From Manduca sexta (Eukaryota; Arthropoda; Insecta; Lepidoptera; Sphingidae), in the NCBI RefSeq assembly GCF_014839805.1, contig NC_051134.1, positions 7,099,170-7,163,169 of the forward strand: 64,000 bases of DNA, read 5' to 3'. Below the pieces are notes generated by a model that was given only the letters and a program-made list of their open reading frames with translations, ran no database searches and was not told where the DNA came from. Of the stretch, positions 46,200 through 57,712 are shown piece after piece. Position 1 is the stretch's first letter; every line of letters begins with the position of its first letter. The translations under genes and the position numbers were made by a program.

Positions 46200-47495
46200 A
46201 AACTTGTTATAGGTACGCCATTTAGATTGCCTCACTAAATATTTTTCAAATATTCAAAACCCATATGTTAGAGTTTTTTATTCAATTTCCAAATATATTC
46301 AACCCACATAGACAAACACTGCAGCTGTTGCCGTAGCTCGATCGTTCATACGTTATCCTTTGAGGATTTTTGATTTTTACACATGAAATCTACGCAAACT
46401 TTTAGTATTTTTATGGTGATTAAAAAGGATAAATTAATAAGAAGAAGAGTTTAGGTACTCGCATCGGAATACCTTTTTGTGTCTGAATATTTCTGTTCAG
46501 TCATCAGATGAAAAAAATATAGTTATTTGCTAAACTAGAGTCATCCAAATGTATAATTTTTGAAACATACAACTCAAAATGGCGGTAACGAGCTATCCAG
46601 AGTTATTTACTACGTGTCAAAAAACAAAGAGTAATTATTATTAGCATTTTAATAACACCATGTAATAAAAAATATAATCATTCGCATCATAAACTCAAAC
46701 TATGCGGAATTTATATACTACAGAGTGTAAACTCGAAAGCCCTTGGGTGTGATACAAAGCATTATTTTGTTTAATTTGCCGGAAGCGCAACACCGGATGC
46801 AGCTCTCTGGGTGTGGTTTACGCGCAACTATTTGTTTGTGCCATTCGTACATTTCAATGCCATTTATCTTACTCTACATAAGTAGAGCCGGTGAATTAGC
46901 AGTAAATAGATGCTTAGTATTCACGCAATAATATATTTTTAAATTCGACTAAAGATCTAATATTAAAATAACTTTTAGTGGGCTGATAACCGAAGATGAT
47001 TAAGTAAGATATTATCACTAAAGGATCATTTTCTGTAGATTAATAGTACTACCCTAATTGATCAGACAAGTTATACTGCTACATTCTAATATCGCTCTTA
47101 AATAACAGTAATTTAACGGAGAAATTGCAATGACAAATGTTTATATTCTGCACCTAACACCTAATTTCGCTGACCTATATCCGCGTGATTTGACCTAATA
47201 GCTGGACATGACTTCCGCATAGTACTCTATTGATGGGAAACAATTAGACCCGTTCAAATGCATCTATTCACTGGAATTGTCCCCAATGTCCAATAAGGAT
47301 TTATCCCGAGTTATTCCAAGCGTGCTCAAATTGTTTATAATAGTAATTTGTGATAATATTTATTGAATGAATCCCTCCTAGTCAAATGTCGGTCATGAGC
47401 AATCTTAACGGAGATCCGCCAGGTACGCAGGATATATTATCGTGCACAAGTGTGTGCGTAATACACAGGTGCACTCTCTGTTCTTTCACTCTCAT
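46200..47495. other. No recognised gene
   Basis: AT-rich; a 62-codon frame at 46743 shows no domain. Confidence 0.4.
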
Positions 47496-47499
47496 AGTC

Positions 47500-47725
47500 C
47501 GGTGAGACGGCAATTCGACATGATAAGAGAGAGATCAGGCGCAAGACCAACGGCTTTATGTGCCTTTCACACTGTCAACTTCCTGACTCCGAGCCGTGAC
47601 TGAGTAATGTTTTAAGACGGAAAAACTGAGTGACAGTTATTTTTGGCATGATCCGAAATTCGAACCCAGGGCCATAGTCGTACTCGTACCGCGTGCGCAT
47701 TACAACTACGCTACCGAAGCAGGCA
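47500..47725 (-). mobile_element. tRNA-derived SINE, another family
   Basis: The tRNA-like head is at the right (attcgaacccaggg = inverted box B; ttacaactacgctaccgaag = box A side). The body has agagatcaggcgcaagacca acggctttatgtgcc and cttcctgactccgagccgtg actgag. The head is shared with family E but the body is not, so this is a distinct SINE family with a related tRNA head. Confidence 0.72.
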
Positions 47726-47884
47726 AAGTTATAATATTTATTAAAGAATAAATATTGCGATAACTTGAAAGTTTCAATGTGGCTTTAATATTAGATTACC
47801 ATTACAATAAATGCCGTTGGTGTTTCACCCAAAAAGATTTTCCATTAAACGCGCAACTCTACATAATGTAACTTTAAAACCCTC

Positions 47885-48110
47885 GTGTGTGAGTTAAAAA
47901 GAGTGCATTTGAATTCTGAAGTGGACCTCTGTTGTTGTGTCGTCGACCGCGGGGCAGTCGTGGAATATTGTAAGCCGTCTGCAACAAATCGCGCGCGATG
48001 CCACGCGATGACCTGGCTGGCTCAAACCGTCCGGCGTGTTGGCCGCACGCGTACTTTTCAGTGCCACCCGTTTGTTTTCAGTTTTACACGAATTTGTATA
48101 TTTTCACCGA
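47885..48110. promoter_or_regulatory. G+C- and CpG-richer patch
   Basis: gtcgtcgaccgcggggcagt cg, aaatcgcgcgcgatgccacg and gttggccgcacgcgtac stand out against AT-rich flanks. An 88-codon frame (+) crosses it without known domain. Could be a promoter, first exon or old repeat. Confidence 0.18.
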
Positions 48111-48245
48111 ACTTTAAAGATATGAGGCACGTATGCGTTTTTGATCCTTGAATTTATCGGCAGGAACGTAGAAATTCAGTGATAAGTACAACATTGATTT
48201 ATTAAGGTTATTGATCTTGGCAAATTGAATTCCATATTTTGCAGC

Positions 48246-48420
48246 AGTGAAGGGTCCATATAACCCGATTTCTGCAGACTCCCCTTTCATAATTATATAA
48301 AATCTAATTAACATTGAACGATTTGCGTACCGTAATTTTGTATATTAGCAATACTTATATTTTGTATCCAGTTCCCTTTCGGAAAATTAATCCTTTTCCA
48401 AATCTGTACTTCACTACACA
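48246..48420 (+). repeat. Repeat family G copy
   Basis: tgaagggtccatataacccg, gcagactcccctttcataat tatataaaatctaatt, cgatttgcgtaccgtaattt and gttccctttcggaaaattaa. Homologous and collinear with 32845-32990. Confidence 0.6.
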
Positions 48421-49126
48421 GTGGTGGCGATGGATGAAATTTTCCGAAAGAAAAGCCGACATAAAATATAGGTACTTATAACAATTATAATTAGATTTTA
48501 ATATGCTACAGAGTTTCTTGCCCGTTCTTCTCTAATGAGAACTGCTTTCCGAACTGGTAGTAGAGTTAATATTGACGGAATCTAAATAATGTATAACATT
48601 TTACAGATTCAAATAAATCATTTCATTTCATTACAAAATTTTAATTATTTCTTTATAAATAATATAATTATTTTAATATATTTTGCTAGCAGGAATCGAG
48701 TTATATGAACCCTTCCCTACTGGTAAACAGCAATTCCTTCTCTCTCTTTACAATTACGCGCGGTAATTGATTTAAATCTTCAAAAACAATGATAACAAAA
48801 TTCCAAACGTAAAAGCTCTAACCTACGCTCAAAGGAGTGCAGCTATATTTTTGACTACACAACCGCGACCGCCCGCAAATCCAATCATTGTTCTTTGTTA
48901 CCCATCCTTTGTTATTTGACGCACTAAAAAACGATTTCTCTTTTCTGGGTTTGGGGTTCCGTATTTCACAACATCAAATCAATTAAATTATGAATTAGGT
49001 CTGTTTATTTCACTGTTATCTAGTAACATAATCGAGTTCTAAATTATTAAGTAATATGCGAACATGTCTATGCATTATTTTATAATCATTCTAAGGGATA
49101 AAACATTTGATTGTTATTAATTATAG

Positions 49127-49353
49127 GTTTTGCTGTTGGTAGGATATATTTTATATCCGTCCGGATAACGACCACAGTACACAAGGTGTTAAAACCCGCC
49201 ATAGTGGTCCAAGTAAGTGTGTCGCGTTCCGGGATCATCTTCTGTAAATCTGTTCCAGTTCCGACTGGCATAATTGTGTCGACGGCCGACGGGTAATCAT
49301 CTCTCGTCAGTCGAAATTCTATTGGACCCCACTCCATATACCATCAGACGCAG
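49127..49353 (-). repeat. Repeat family B, near full length
   Basis: gctgttggtaggatatattt tatatccgtccgg, aacccgccatagtggtccaa gtaagtgtgtcgcgttccgg, tggcataattgtgtcgacgg and tcgaaattctattggacccc actcc. The minus-strand counterpart of 38590-38825. Confidence 0.78.
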
Positions 49354-49996
49354 TGGAATAACGAAGCTGTGCCCGGATAAAAAAATCTGAGTAGTGTAAG
49401 GAATGTTGTAACTATATGCATTGAACTGAAAATCTGACAGTATATATAGTATGTATACATAAATAAAAAAATAAAACAAATTAAAATCCGTTTATTGCAT
49501 TATTATATCTACCTACTTATATCTATTATTATTCACCTCAGTATGATACAAATAAGATATTGAATTGGTACGGAACTCACACGACGCGATTCCCTCTCAC
49601 ACTTCACCAGTTTTATATGATTTAATAAACTGAGCGACATTGCTATACTGATGGATGAACGCTTTGTGGGACTGAGTTTTAATTGTTTACTCCGGCCTAG
49701 TGGGGGGATCATATGAGTAGATGGAGCGAAAGTCGCTTTGATACAAGTATGGTTTCATTTTTATATCTAGATTTTTATCACCACGTATATCTCAGATGTG
49801 ACTGATTTTGATCAAGATCGTACTAAGCAAACATTAGTTTGGTAATTGCAGTTTGTAGTAAAGAGGGCTGTTTAAATATAATGTCGAATAATAAGACGTA
49901 ATTCCTTGAAACGATCCAATCTCTTCCAGATTTTGCGTCATATCTACTACGCTCGATATCTGGGAACAAAATCTATCAGGTGCCTCTCGACTGCAT

Positions 49997-50085
49997 TTTT
50001 TTATTGCTTTGAATGACGAGACGAGCTTGCCGTTCGTCTGATAGTAAGCGATATGACCACCCATAAACAGTAGAATCACCACCAT
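49997..50085 (+). repeat. Repeat family C 5' fragment
   Basis: gacgagacgagcttgccgtt cgtctgatagtaagcgatat gaccacccataaacagtaga, matching the left end of family C. The remainder is absent. Confidence 0.7.
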
Positions 50086-50394
50086 CTATATTCTGTTATC
50101 GTGTATGATGGCAGAATGTCTATAATATCTCGCGCTGTTATTTGTTGATTGACATTAGTGAGAAAGAATCTATATATGATATATTCCGTGTGTAGCTCAG
50201 TAGCTGCGTTGTCGTGACAGGTTGTTTTCTTTGTTAACACTCTTCATTACTAGTTTGATATCCGACCTGTGGATGGAATGTTAAGCTCTCGATTTGTAAT
50301 TCAAATACGTAGCTATTTAACCAGTTAAACAGCAATTTTTTTGTGTCATACCAACATTTATCGTTCAGTAAAGATACAAGATTGAGTTTTAGTA

Positions 50395-50580
50395 AGTGTT
50401 ATCGCATTAAGCGTCAATCGGCGCTCCGTCTGCGCTGTTCCTTATGCAGTAGCGCAGCAGCGCCGCGTGCACGAGCTAGTATTAATCAGCGGGGAGACGC
50501 CAGTTACGGTGGCCCTCTGATTAACTGCATGGTTTGAGGCACGAGCAATCGGTTTATAGTGATTAATTAATCGTTAACAC
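50395..50580. promoter_or_regulatory. Possible regulatory patch
   Basis: A G+C-rich block (gcgctccgtctgcgctgttc; agcgcagcagcgccgcgtgc) followed by gtgattaattaatcgttaac, a back-to-back homeodomain-type site near 50557-50576. No repeat similarity found. Confidence 0.18.
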
Positions 50581-50675
50581 GTTATATAAAAATACATTTA
50601 TATTATCTACATAGTTTTGGATATAATATTTGTTTTTATTTATTTAATTATTGGAATGTGCATGTCAATCAATGA

Positions 50676-50738
50676 AAACATAGTCTCTCATTATATTGTT
50701 GAAGAGTTTCTCCAACAATATAATGAGAGACTATGTTT
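50676..50738. repeat. Perfect 26-bp hairpin
   Basis: Arms 50676-50701 and 50713-50738 are perfect reverse complements (26 of 26), with an 11-nt spacer aagagtttctc. The arms begin aaacatagtctctcatta and end cattatattgttg. No pairing beyond the outer ends (A opposite A). It could be a small-RNA precursor-like stem or a foldback formed by replication slippage. It is not part of any recognised repeat here. Confidence 0.9.
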
Positions 50739-51399
50739 ACATTAATATTACAGCTGAATGCGAATACTATCTTAATTTTATAAGTATATAAGTGGTTTAA
50801 AAACAAACGCCTATTGCTGATACCACACACTGATAGTTCCTTAGTGTGAATCAAAAGTACATGCACCAAGAAAACTGCTAGTCATGCACTTATATTCATT
50901 GCGCATTGCACCAGACTGAGAATTAGAACAAAAATTTTCTGATATTAAAAACATCTGTTCGCATGACAGAAATTTAACGCACACTCAGTGTTTTCTTCAA
51001 ACCATTTATATACGTTAGTATGAGAAACAACGGTTTATAAAATGTATAAAATTTCGTAGATTGTGTCATTTATAAAAAAAAAAACTACGTCGAGATTTTT
51101 TGTTGTTTCATTACTTTACTAGTAGGGTGAGATTATTAGAGCAGCAATACATTCATTTGATGCATTATAATTATAGTTTATTGTGTAAATATACTGAAAT
51201 GCTTCATAAAACAAAAAATTGCTTGGGAAAATAATAAATATATTCATAAAACTATTGATTTGATTAAACGCAAAGAAATCGTATACTCTTTCAAAAGCAT
51301 ACTATAATTTAAAATTTCTTGAAAAAATAATAAAAAATTACATTAAGACTTAATGCATTGCCACATCGTAATATATAATTAAATTAATAATACTCGCTA

Positions 51400-51510
51400 G
51401 TCTTTTATACCACGCGCCCGGTCTCCAAGCGCAGCGCTCTCGCGAACAGCCCGTGACCCGGCGGCGCGCGGCGTCCAATTCATCGGGCTCGCCGGCAAAT
51501 TTGTAACAAC
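51400..51510. promoter_or_regulatory. G+C-rich island
   Basis: cacgcgcccggtctccaagc gcagcgctctcgcg and acccggcggcgcgcggcgtc c form the most CpG-dense short stretch in this part. Frames across it (minus strand, 64 codons) are arginine-rich and unrecognised. May be a promoter-proximal or exonic island. Confidence 0.2.
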
Positions 51511-51654
51511 TACGTAATATCAATTTAATTAACGACCATTTCATTATACCAGCTTAAACGAGCATATTTTATAATAAAATTAATAGCAACATATCAGCAC
51601 TACGTAGACATTATCCGGTCATATTATTTTATATAGTGCTTGCTTTAAATTATA

Positions 51655-51838
51655 AGCCCTTGGGTTTAAGGTTCGATTTTTAGGTCCAGATATAAGGCAA
51701 TTACTAACGCATTACTCCGGAGTACCTGATAAACCGATAGGCCATGTTACACAGAGATAAACTCAACGAACCGTGAATATACCGTATGTGTCTATCTACC
51801 CTTTGAAGGACAAAGGCGCGAGCTTACGCTTAATGTCT
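51655..51838 (+). mobile_element. Diverged SINE family E copy
   Basis: aaggttcgatttttagg (box B side) and ctatctaccctttgaaggac aaaggcgcgag match the two ends of family E; the middle is worn. Confidence 0.4.
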
Positions 51839-52199
51839 ACATACAGAACGTTAGCTCTACCACTAACGTTAAATGGGCATTTAGTGGTGTGTATCATGGA
51901 GGCCATTTTGTTAATTGCAGTGTTTAAATATTTAACTTAACACGTAACCCTGGGGAGTAAGTGACGTAATAACGTGTGCTTCATGCGGTTCAGCCAAACT
52001 CTTTTCTACTTTAAAGCCATTCTCAAATGTGAGATTTCATTAGCGTTTTTTTGCATTGTGCACATGAATGGTGACGATCAGTTACTATGGGTTGATTACC
52101 TTTCTTGGTCTTATCTTGTTGACACTGAACCGAATGGACTTTTTGTGTATTCTTAACGTTGTCCAAACAAAGTGATTTTACTTATAGTAAATAGAGTAT

Positions 52200-52340
52200 A
52201 GTTCTATAATACCGACTGTGGGGAGATATTGTAACCTAGCTATCGCTAGAATTATGCTGGCCTTTCCTCCTGGTGAATTATACGATATATCTTCTTAAGG
52301 TTTATTAAACATGTGTTACTGGTCGTACAGCGCCTTACCA
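52200..52340 (+). repeat. Possible worn family B copy
   Basis: agaattatgctggcctttcc tcctgg and a following gtgttactggtcgtacagcg c loosely match family B. Low identity. Confidence 0.3.
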
Positions 52341-52374
52341 CGGAAAAAATCTTTACCACCATAATGTATTTTTA

Positions 52375-52525
52375 TGTTTACGCGAATGTGAGACTTTGAA
52401 ATAAAAATATTTTATGGATTTTATTGTGTTTTTTTGTATTATAATTTTCTCCCGACGTTGCAAAGACTTTGTAGTCTGCATGATCACAGGGGCACTGAGG
52501 TGTTGGCCGTCCGAAAAGTAAAAAG
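52375..52525 (+). repeat. Repeat family F copy
   Basis: ttatgtttacgcgaatgtga gactttgaa, ttttatggattttattgtg, ctcccgacgttgcaaagact ttgtagtctgcatgatcaca and ggggcactgaggtgttggcc. Related minus-strand copies lie at 53570 and 56460. Class unknown. Confidence 0.6.
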
Positions 52526-53054
52526 TATATTCGATACAATCCGTAAAATAGTTTTGTTTAAATCTTTATTACCCCTATACTTTATAACTATTTCAAAGTT
52601 CTTTTAAACTATCCTAAGGATCTTACAAAAATGTGTCGGGTTTACCTTCGACCACGTATTCCTAAATCCGTTGGAAAACCACGTTATCCACCACACTCCT
52701 TCACATATAATGTTAGTTGCAAATGGAATTTACGGTTTCCCACAACTCCATTCAGCTTGGCTTAACAGAGTTAAGATACTTATAATTTTTACAATTTCTA
52801 AACGACTTTTCAATACTGTGCTAGGGTAAAAATTGCCTTATTCCTGATCTCAGTCTTGCACTTTACAAAAACAAGTATTATGACGTCTTGTCGACCTGAA
52901 GACGGCTTATAAATGAGAGGTAGAGAGTTTTGGATTTAATTTCCATGTAAAGCTACACTGTGTAATTTTTTTGACTTATAGTAAATATTGCGTTTTACAT
53001 ATGTTAAATACCGTAAGACATGAACCAAATTTCGTCTGAACATTCATAAAAAAA

Positions 53055-53120
53055 TATTAATTTATTTATTTCCACATTCAACTATTTTACAGGTAATTAC
53101 TCAATACAAAAGTGACTATA
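53055..53120 (-). repeat. LINE 3' tail with (AAAT)n end
   Basis: ttaatttatttatttccaca and caactattttacaggtaatt actc, related to 8590-8672. Confidence 0.4.
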
Positions 53121-53365
53121 ATGTGTTCCAGTACACACTGAAGTAAAATAAGTACAGGTAGAAGACGATCCTCACGTCAAATTCCCATGTCAATAGCTAA
53201 TAAACTCATCGACGTCTTCCTGAAACCTTGTTCCAAATTGATCACCGTAATCGAGTTATAATCCGGAATCTGGGACAGGGGAAGGTTCAGTAACTTTATT
53301 TGGTTATATCTCATAATCTCGATAGCTCTGTTGGTTTCCGGGAAACGGTTAACATCTAAAGTATA

Positions 53366-53500
53366 TTACTAATGTTATAATTAAGATAGTTTGTAAAGAT
53401 TGATTGTTAGAAGAACATATAGGTACCGCTAGACGGATTTGGATGAAATTTTGTATACAGATGTAATATATTCTGGATTAATATATAGATCAAATTTTTA
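53366..53500 (+). repeat. Non-autonomous repeat copy
   Basis: tgttagaagaacatatagg, ctagacggatttggatgaaa ttttgtatacag: the motif 'acggatttggatgaaattt' that follows the 5793-type head in many insect repeats. Confidence 0.45.
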
Positions 53501-53569
53501 TTCCAGAAAAGTGAGACTTTAATTTTGTAAAGTCTTTCACGTGACCGATTCCTCAGATATCACTTTGAT

Positions 53570-53695
53570 TTTCCGCGATAATTCGGCGGTCTCCCACCTC
53601 TCGTAACCATGAATGCTACAGTCTTCGAAACCTCGGGAGTAAAAATTAAACGAAACATTGCGAAAAGTTGTTAAGTAGTTTAATTTCAATATAAT
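53570..53695 (-). repeat. Repeat family F copy
   Basis: ggtctcccacctctcgtaac catgaatgctacagtcttcg aaacctcgggagt on plus is the complement order of 52375-52525; followed by gcgaaaagttgttaagtagt ttaatttcaat. Confidence 0.5.
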
Positions 53696-53699
53696 TGTT

Positions 53700-55430
53700 C
53701 TAGTCTTCTTAAACTTAATAGTTTAAATCCAATGAAGGTTTGAGATACGAAGGTTATCCGAATTGTTTACGTGTTACCTACACGAGGAGGATTGACGTTA
53801 GATAAATTATTCAGTAAAGTTCCGTGTGTTGTTGGGACCCTTGCCGCGCCATTAGGCTGCGCCACAGACGGGCGTCACTCACTCCTTTTATAAAGTACTA
53901 CGTAAAAGGTAGACCTAAAAATAATGATACCTGCCGCTTATAAAACAAAAACTAAAGATTTCCTTCACAGCCCTGATTCTTTATGCCATATATTATTTTG
54001 ACATAACAAACACGCACACAAATCGCGCTTATGCACTTATATGTGTATAAGTGTTGAATCTCATGCTTAGACACTTTTCAGCGATAATTTTAGATATCTG
54101 GGTGCAACATAAGGCGGCTGTGTTTCGAGTTTACACTATCATTGAGAATAGGCCACAGTTAGTTCGAAGGAAACTGGTTGGGAACTTGGTACTACCGTTT
54201 ATATTTGCTGCCAACAGTCCAAACCCTGTTTTAGTTATAGTAATGGATTGTAGCCACTATAGTTGTGGTCTTATGATGACAGTGATCACTTTAGAGTGCC
54301 ATGCTTAAACATCTAATTTAAAATTCTGTAGGATGTTATATTTCTGTCTACCTCTAATCAAGCTTTTTGTCTACTACTTTTTGCTACTTATTTTTTCATA
54401 CACTAATTCGCTCGGTATAGAAGATACAATAAATCCTAATCTCGAATTATCAAATAAACAGATAAAAATCGAAACAAAATTACGAGGATTCCTAATTTTA
54501 ATCCAATAAATATTTCAAATTCCCATCCCTACCTTCTCCATACATACCTGAGCGAGATTGTACGACAATTCAGACCCTTCCTATAAACGAGCTAAATAAA
54601 AATTTGATTTGGAATCTCCGAGAAATATTTCCGACGTGTTTCTGTTCGAATTTAGGGCTTCTACACACCGTTTCAGGATGACAAAGGATTTTTTTAGGTA
54701 TTTTTTATGGTTATTCTATAAATTCTTCCTTGTTTAAGTTTAATGATTAATTATTTATTTCCACAGCGAAGTAAGAATCTATAAATGTAAATGTGTTCTA
54801 ATTTGAAGAATATGATAACTAGCGCATTTTCTTGACATTATGAGACTTATTTATATTATTTAAGACCTATTTCACATGCTTCAAGTATATATTTTTTTTC
54901 ACATCTTTAGTTTCAAACAAAGAGTTACTCATTTCAATACCATTTATTTGGGAGCATAGATTAGAGTGATTTTTATATTAAGTCGGCTTGTAAAACGATT
55001 TGACGAGTGCTATTTACTCATAAGTTGTGAAAAAGATCAGTAACTTAATTAAACTACCGCATTGCAGTACTTTACAATACAGTTTCAACGTTTGAAGTGA
55101 TATTGTTACTTTTTATTATTATGTTTAATCCTTATCAGTCCTTTCCTTCCTTGTCTTTAACTGTCTGTATGAGTTGCGCCGTCAGTAACTTTGTATTTCT
55201 GTGAGCGTATATCGGATTATGCCTCACGGTTTGTGTTGACTTTTGTTATATTTGAAACACTCTGAGCTTGTAAGTGGAGAGCTTTTCTTGGATTTTCACG
55301 TGCTGTAAAATTGTGATGTCTGCCTTTCCAATTGAAGTTGTATTTTGTTATTAAATAACACGACTCAGGTTTTAAAAGAGAATAGTTTCACATATAATGG
55401 GCTACAATGTTTTTTCTGGCGGTCACATCA
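53700..55430. other. No recognised gene
   Basis: AT-rich. An 85-codon frame at 54051-54308 (+) has a plausible composition but no known domain. No repeat assigned. Confidence 0.35.
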
Positions 55431-55436
55431 ATGATG

Positions 55437-55626
55437 ATAAATTTTTGAGTGGAGATCACGAGGCAAACGTAGTGTAGGACGTCCACCAGCTAGGTGCAGT
55501 GACGATCTGCGATAGGTCGCTGACAAGAACTGGATGCGACGGACCGAAGTCAGGGTAAAATGGCGCATATTAGATGAGACCTATGTCCAGCAGTGGACAT
55601 AGATATAGGCTGATGATGACCATGAC
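55437..55626 (+). pseudogene. LINE ORF2 C-terminal remnant and 3' end
   Basis: One frame reads GKRSVGRPPARCSDDLR, a stop, VADKNWMRRTEVRVKW and DETYVQQWT before the 3' tail gctgatgatgac. This is the C-terminus of a non-LTR reverse transcriptase (GRPPxRWxDDL...W..A..R..W+.L.E.YVQQW), with a stop inside and R-C in place of R-W. It ends in a GAT repeat typical of such elements. Close to the lineage of 13564-13741. Confidence 0.7.
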
Positions 55627-56233
55627 ATCAATGATGGACAAATTTTTTTTTTCTGACATTGACATGAATAAAAGACATTTTTTTTCTGGCGCTTTGGTTG
55701 TTGCTGGAAGATTATGACTATTTATCTAAAATTATTATGACGTGGGACTCAATCTAAGAATTCAAAGTTTCGTCTTAAGAACGCAGCCACTAGAACGGTT
55801 TTTATATAGAAAAAAAATAATAGATTTTTAAGTCTTCGAGTGACTCATAGAAAATATAAATTTCTATAAAATGTTGCCCAAGTTCAGCCTTAAGACCTTT
55901 CTCACATAATTTTAGACCGTCATCAATTGTCAAGCACACAAGCGCCATATTGTTATAATTGTTTTCTTTGTGTATTATCTATGTACGATTAATATTTCTT
56001 AAGGTCCTGAGTTGTAAAGGTAGTTATTTATATTAACATGGTATTCCCGATTGAATTCGGGCTTCTATTAATGAGCTTTTTCCTGGAAGGTAAGGCGACT
56101 AGACACTTTATGTATTAACTAGTCATTCACCAGATTTTGCTGGTAAAATAAAAACGACAGAGCTTCAATAGTTTATGCCTTGTAGATTGTCTCTCAATTA
56201 AACGTTTGTGGAATCAACTATTTGGCAACAATG

Positions 56234-56264
56234 ACTAACGAAACGCGTAATACGTTTCGTTAGT
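56234..56264. repeat. 12-bp perfect palindrome
   Basis: actaacgaaacg (56234-56245) and cgtttcgttagt (56253-56264) with a 7-nt loop. No T run follows that would suggest a Pol III unit. Confidence 0.85.
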
Positions 56265-56459
56265 AACGTTCGCGCAAACATTCTATCTTATATTTGAGCG
56301 AATGGTACGCATCGAAATAAATGTTATACATTTAAAAGAATTACAGCCTACAAGACCGGCTGCTAGGCTTCAAAACATAGTCAGCGCAATCTGCGTAGAT
56401 CGCTAGCTAATATTTTAATTAAAAAAGAATTATAATTATAAAATGTGGTAAGATATTGT

Positions 56460-56560
56460 GAAGTTGACATTTTCACGACATACACCTCAGTCCTCTCCCA
56501 TGATGGCTACAAAGTCTTCGAAACGTCGGGACCAAAACTAAAATAGAAAAAATCACGATC
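56460..56560 (-). repeat. Repeat family F copy
   Basis: cacctcagtcctctcccatg atggctacaaagtcttcgaa acgtcggg, the same motif order as 53570-53695. Directly abuts a family C copy. Confidence 0.55.
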
Positions 56561-56569
56561 ATTTAACTA

Positions 56570-56880
56570 ACTGGTGGTAGATCTCTAATATATGAGAGTC
56601 CGCCTGGGTAGATACCACCGTAATGTCTATTTCTGCCGCCAAGCAGTAATGTGTAATCACTGTTGTCTTCCCATTTGAAAAATATTGCAGCCAGTGTAAC
56701 TACTGGACATAATATATTAACATCTCATGTCTCAAGATGGCGGGCGCAGTGAATACCAAACAATACTTTGTAATTCAAGTTGTTAGATGATGTTTCTACT
56801 GTTTGTGGGCGGTCATATCGCTTATGATCAGTCGAACGGCAAGCTCGTCTCTTCAATAAAAGCAATAAAAAAATTGTTTT
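56570..56880 (-). repeat. Repeat family C, near full length
   Basis: Starts (plus reading) ctggtggtagatctctaata tatgagagtccgcctgggta gataccaccg and ends gtcgaacggcaagctcgtct cttcaataaaagcaataaa. About 310 bp, the longest copy here. The A/T-rich end at the minus-strand start and lack of Pol III boxes leave its class open. Confidence 0.75.
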
Positions 56881-56884
56881 ATTT

Positions 56885-57485
56885 CGATGAAACGTACATA
56901 AAATCATGTATTTTATTAAGCTCCGCTTCTACCTATAAAAAGAATACCACCCAGACCTGTGAACTGTAAAACGCTGTAGAACCCCATGTTTCTAATTTTA
57001 TTATAAATGATAAATCTTTCCAGCAATTACAATTGACATGTCCTTTACTAATTGACGCTCATTATTTATTACCTCTGATCCATTTTACAAGAACAACAGA
57101 CTCCATGAAATATCTTAAGAACTCTCTCCAACAAGTTTATTACTAAAGCAATTTTCATAGTATACTTTATTATAGTGGCATAAAAAACAAAATTAATAGT
57201 TTAAAGTGTAAGTTTGGTGGGTCAATTAGCTGTTGTTGGGGGCAGGCGCGGTCGAGGCACGTAATTAACTCCACTAACTATTGAGAAGTTCTTCCGGGAT
57301 ACAGGCGGGCCATGCGGACGGCGGTTGCGATATGAATGAACTGTTCTAAGCTCATTTTTAATCAAACATGTTTATAGTGGTTATTTAAAACTATTATTAT
57401 GATATTGTAGTCATATTTTGCTATAAAGTAGCTTATGAAAGCGTGACGAGCGACTTTAATACGTTTAAAATGTGCGGTAATTGGA
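56885..57485. other. No recognised gene
   Basis: AT-rich with a G+C-richer piece at 57225-57330 (gttgggggcaggcgcggtcg). No frame or repeat recognised. Confidence 0.35.
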
Positions 57486-57489
57486 GGTA

Positions 57490-57712
57490 TTTTTTTATGT
57501 TATAGGAGGCAAATGAGCATATGGTTCACCTGATGGTAAAAGATCACTGCCACCCATCTGCAATACTAGGGAGCACAGATGCATTGTCGGCCTCTTAGGT
57601 AGGAATACCCTCTCTTTTGAAATTTGCCAGGCCGTATTTATCCGGAAATGCTGCTGTGGGCAATTAGTTCCATATTTTTGTAGTGTGCGGTAAAACATCT
57701 CGGCAGAAACTT
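57490..57712 (-). repeat. Repeat family D copy
   Basis: ttttttatgttataggaggc aaatgagcatatggttcacc tgatggtaaaagatcactgc, catctgcaatactagggagc, aggtaggaataccctctc and ccggaaatgctgctgtgggc. The minus-strand counterpart of 11925-12135, slightly longer at the far end (gcggtaaaacatctcggcag aaac). Confidence 0.78.
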
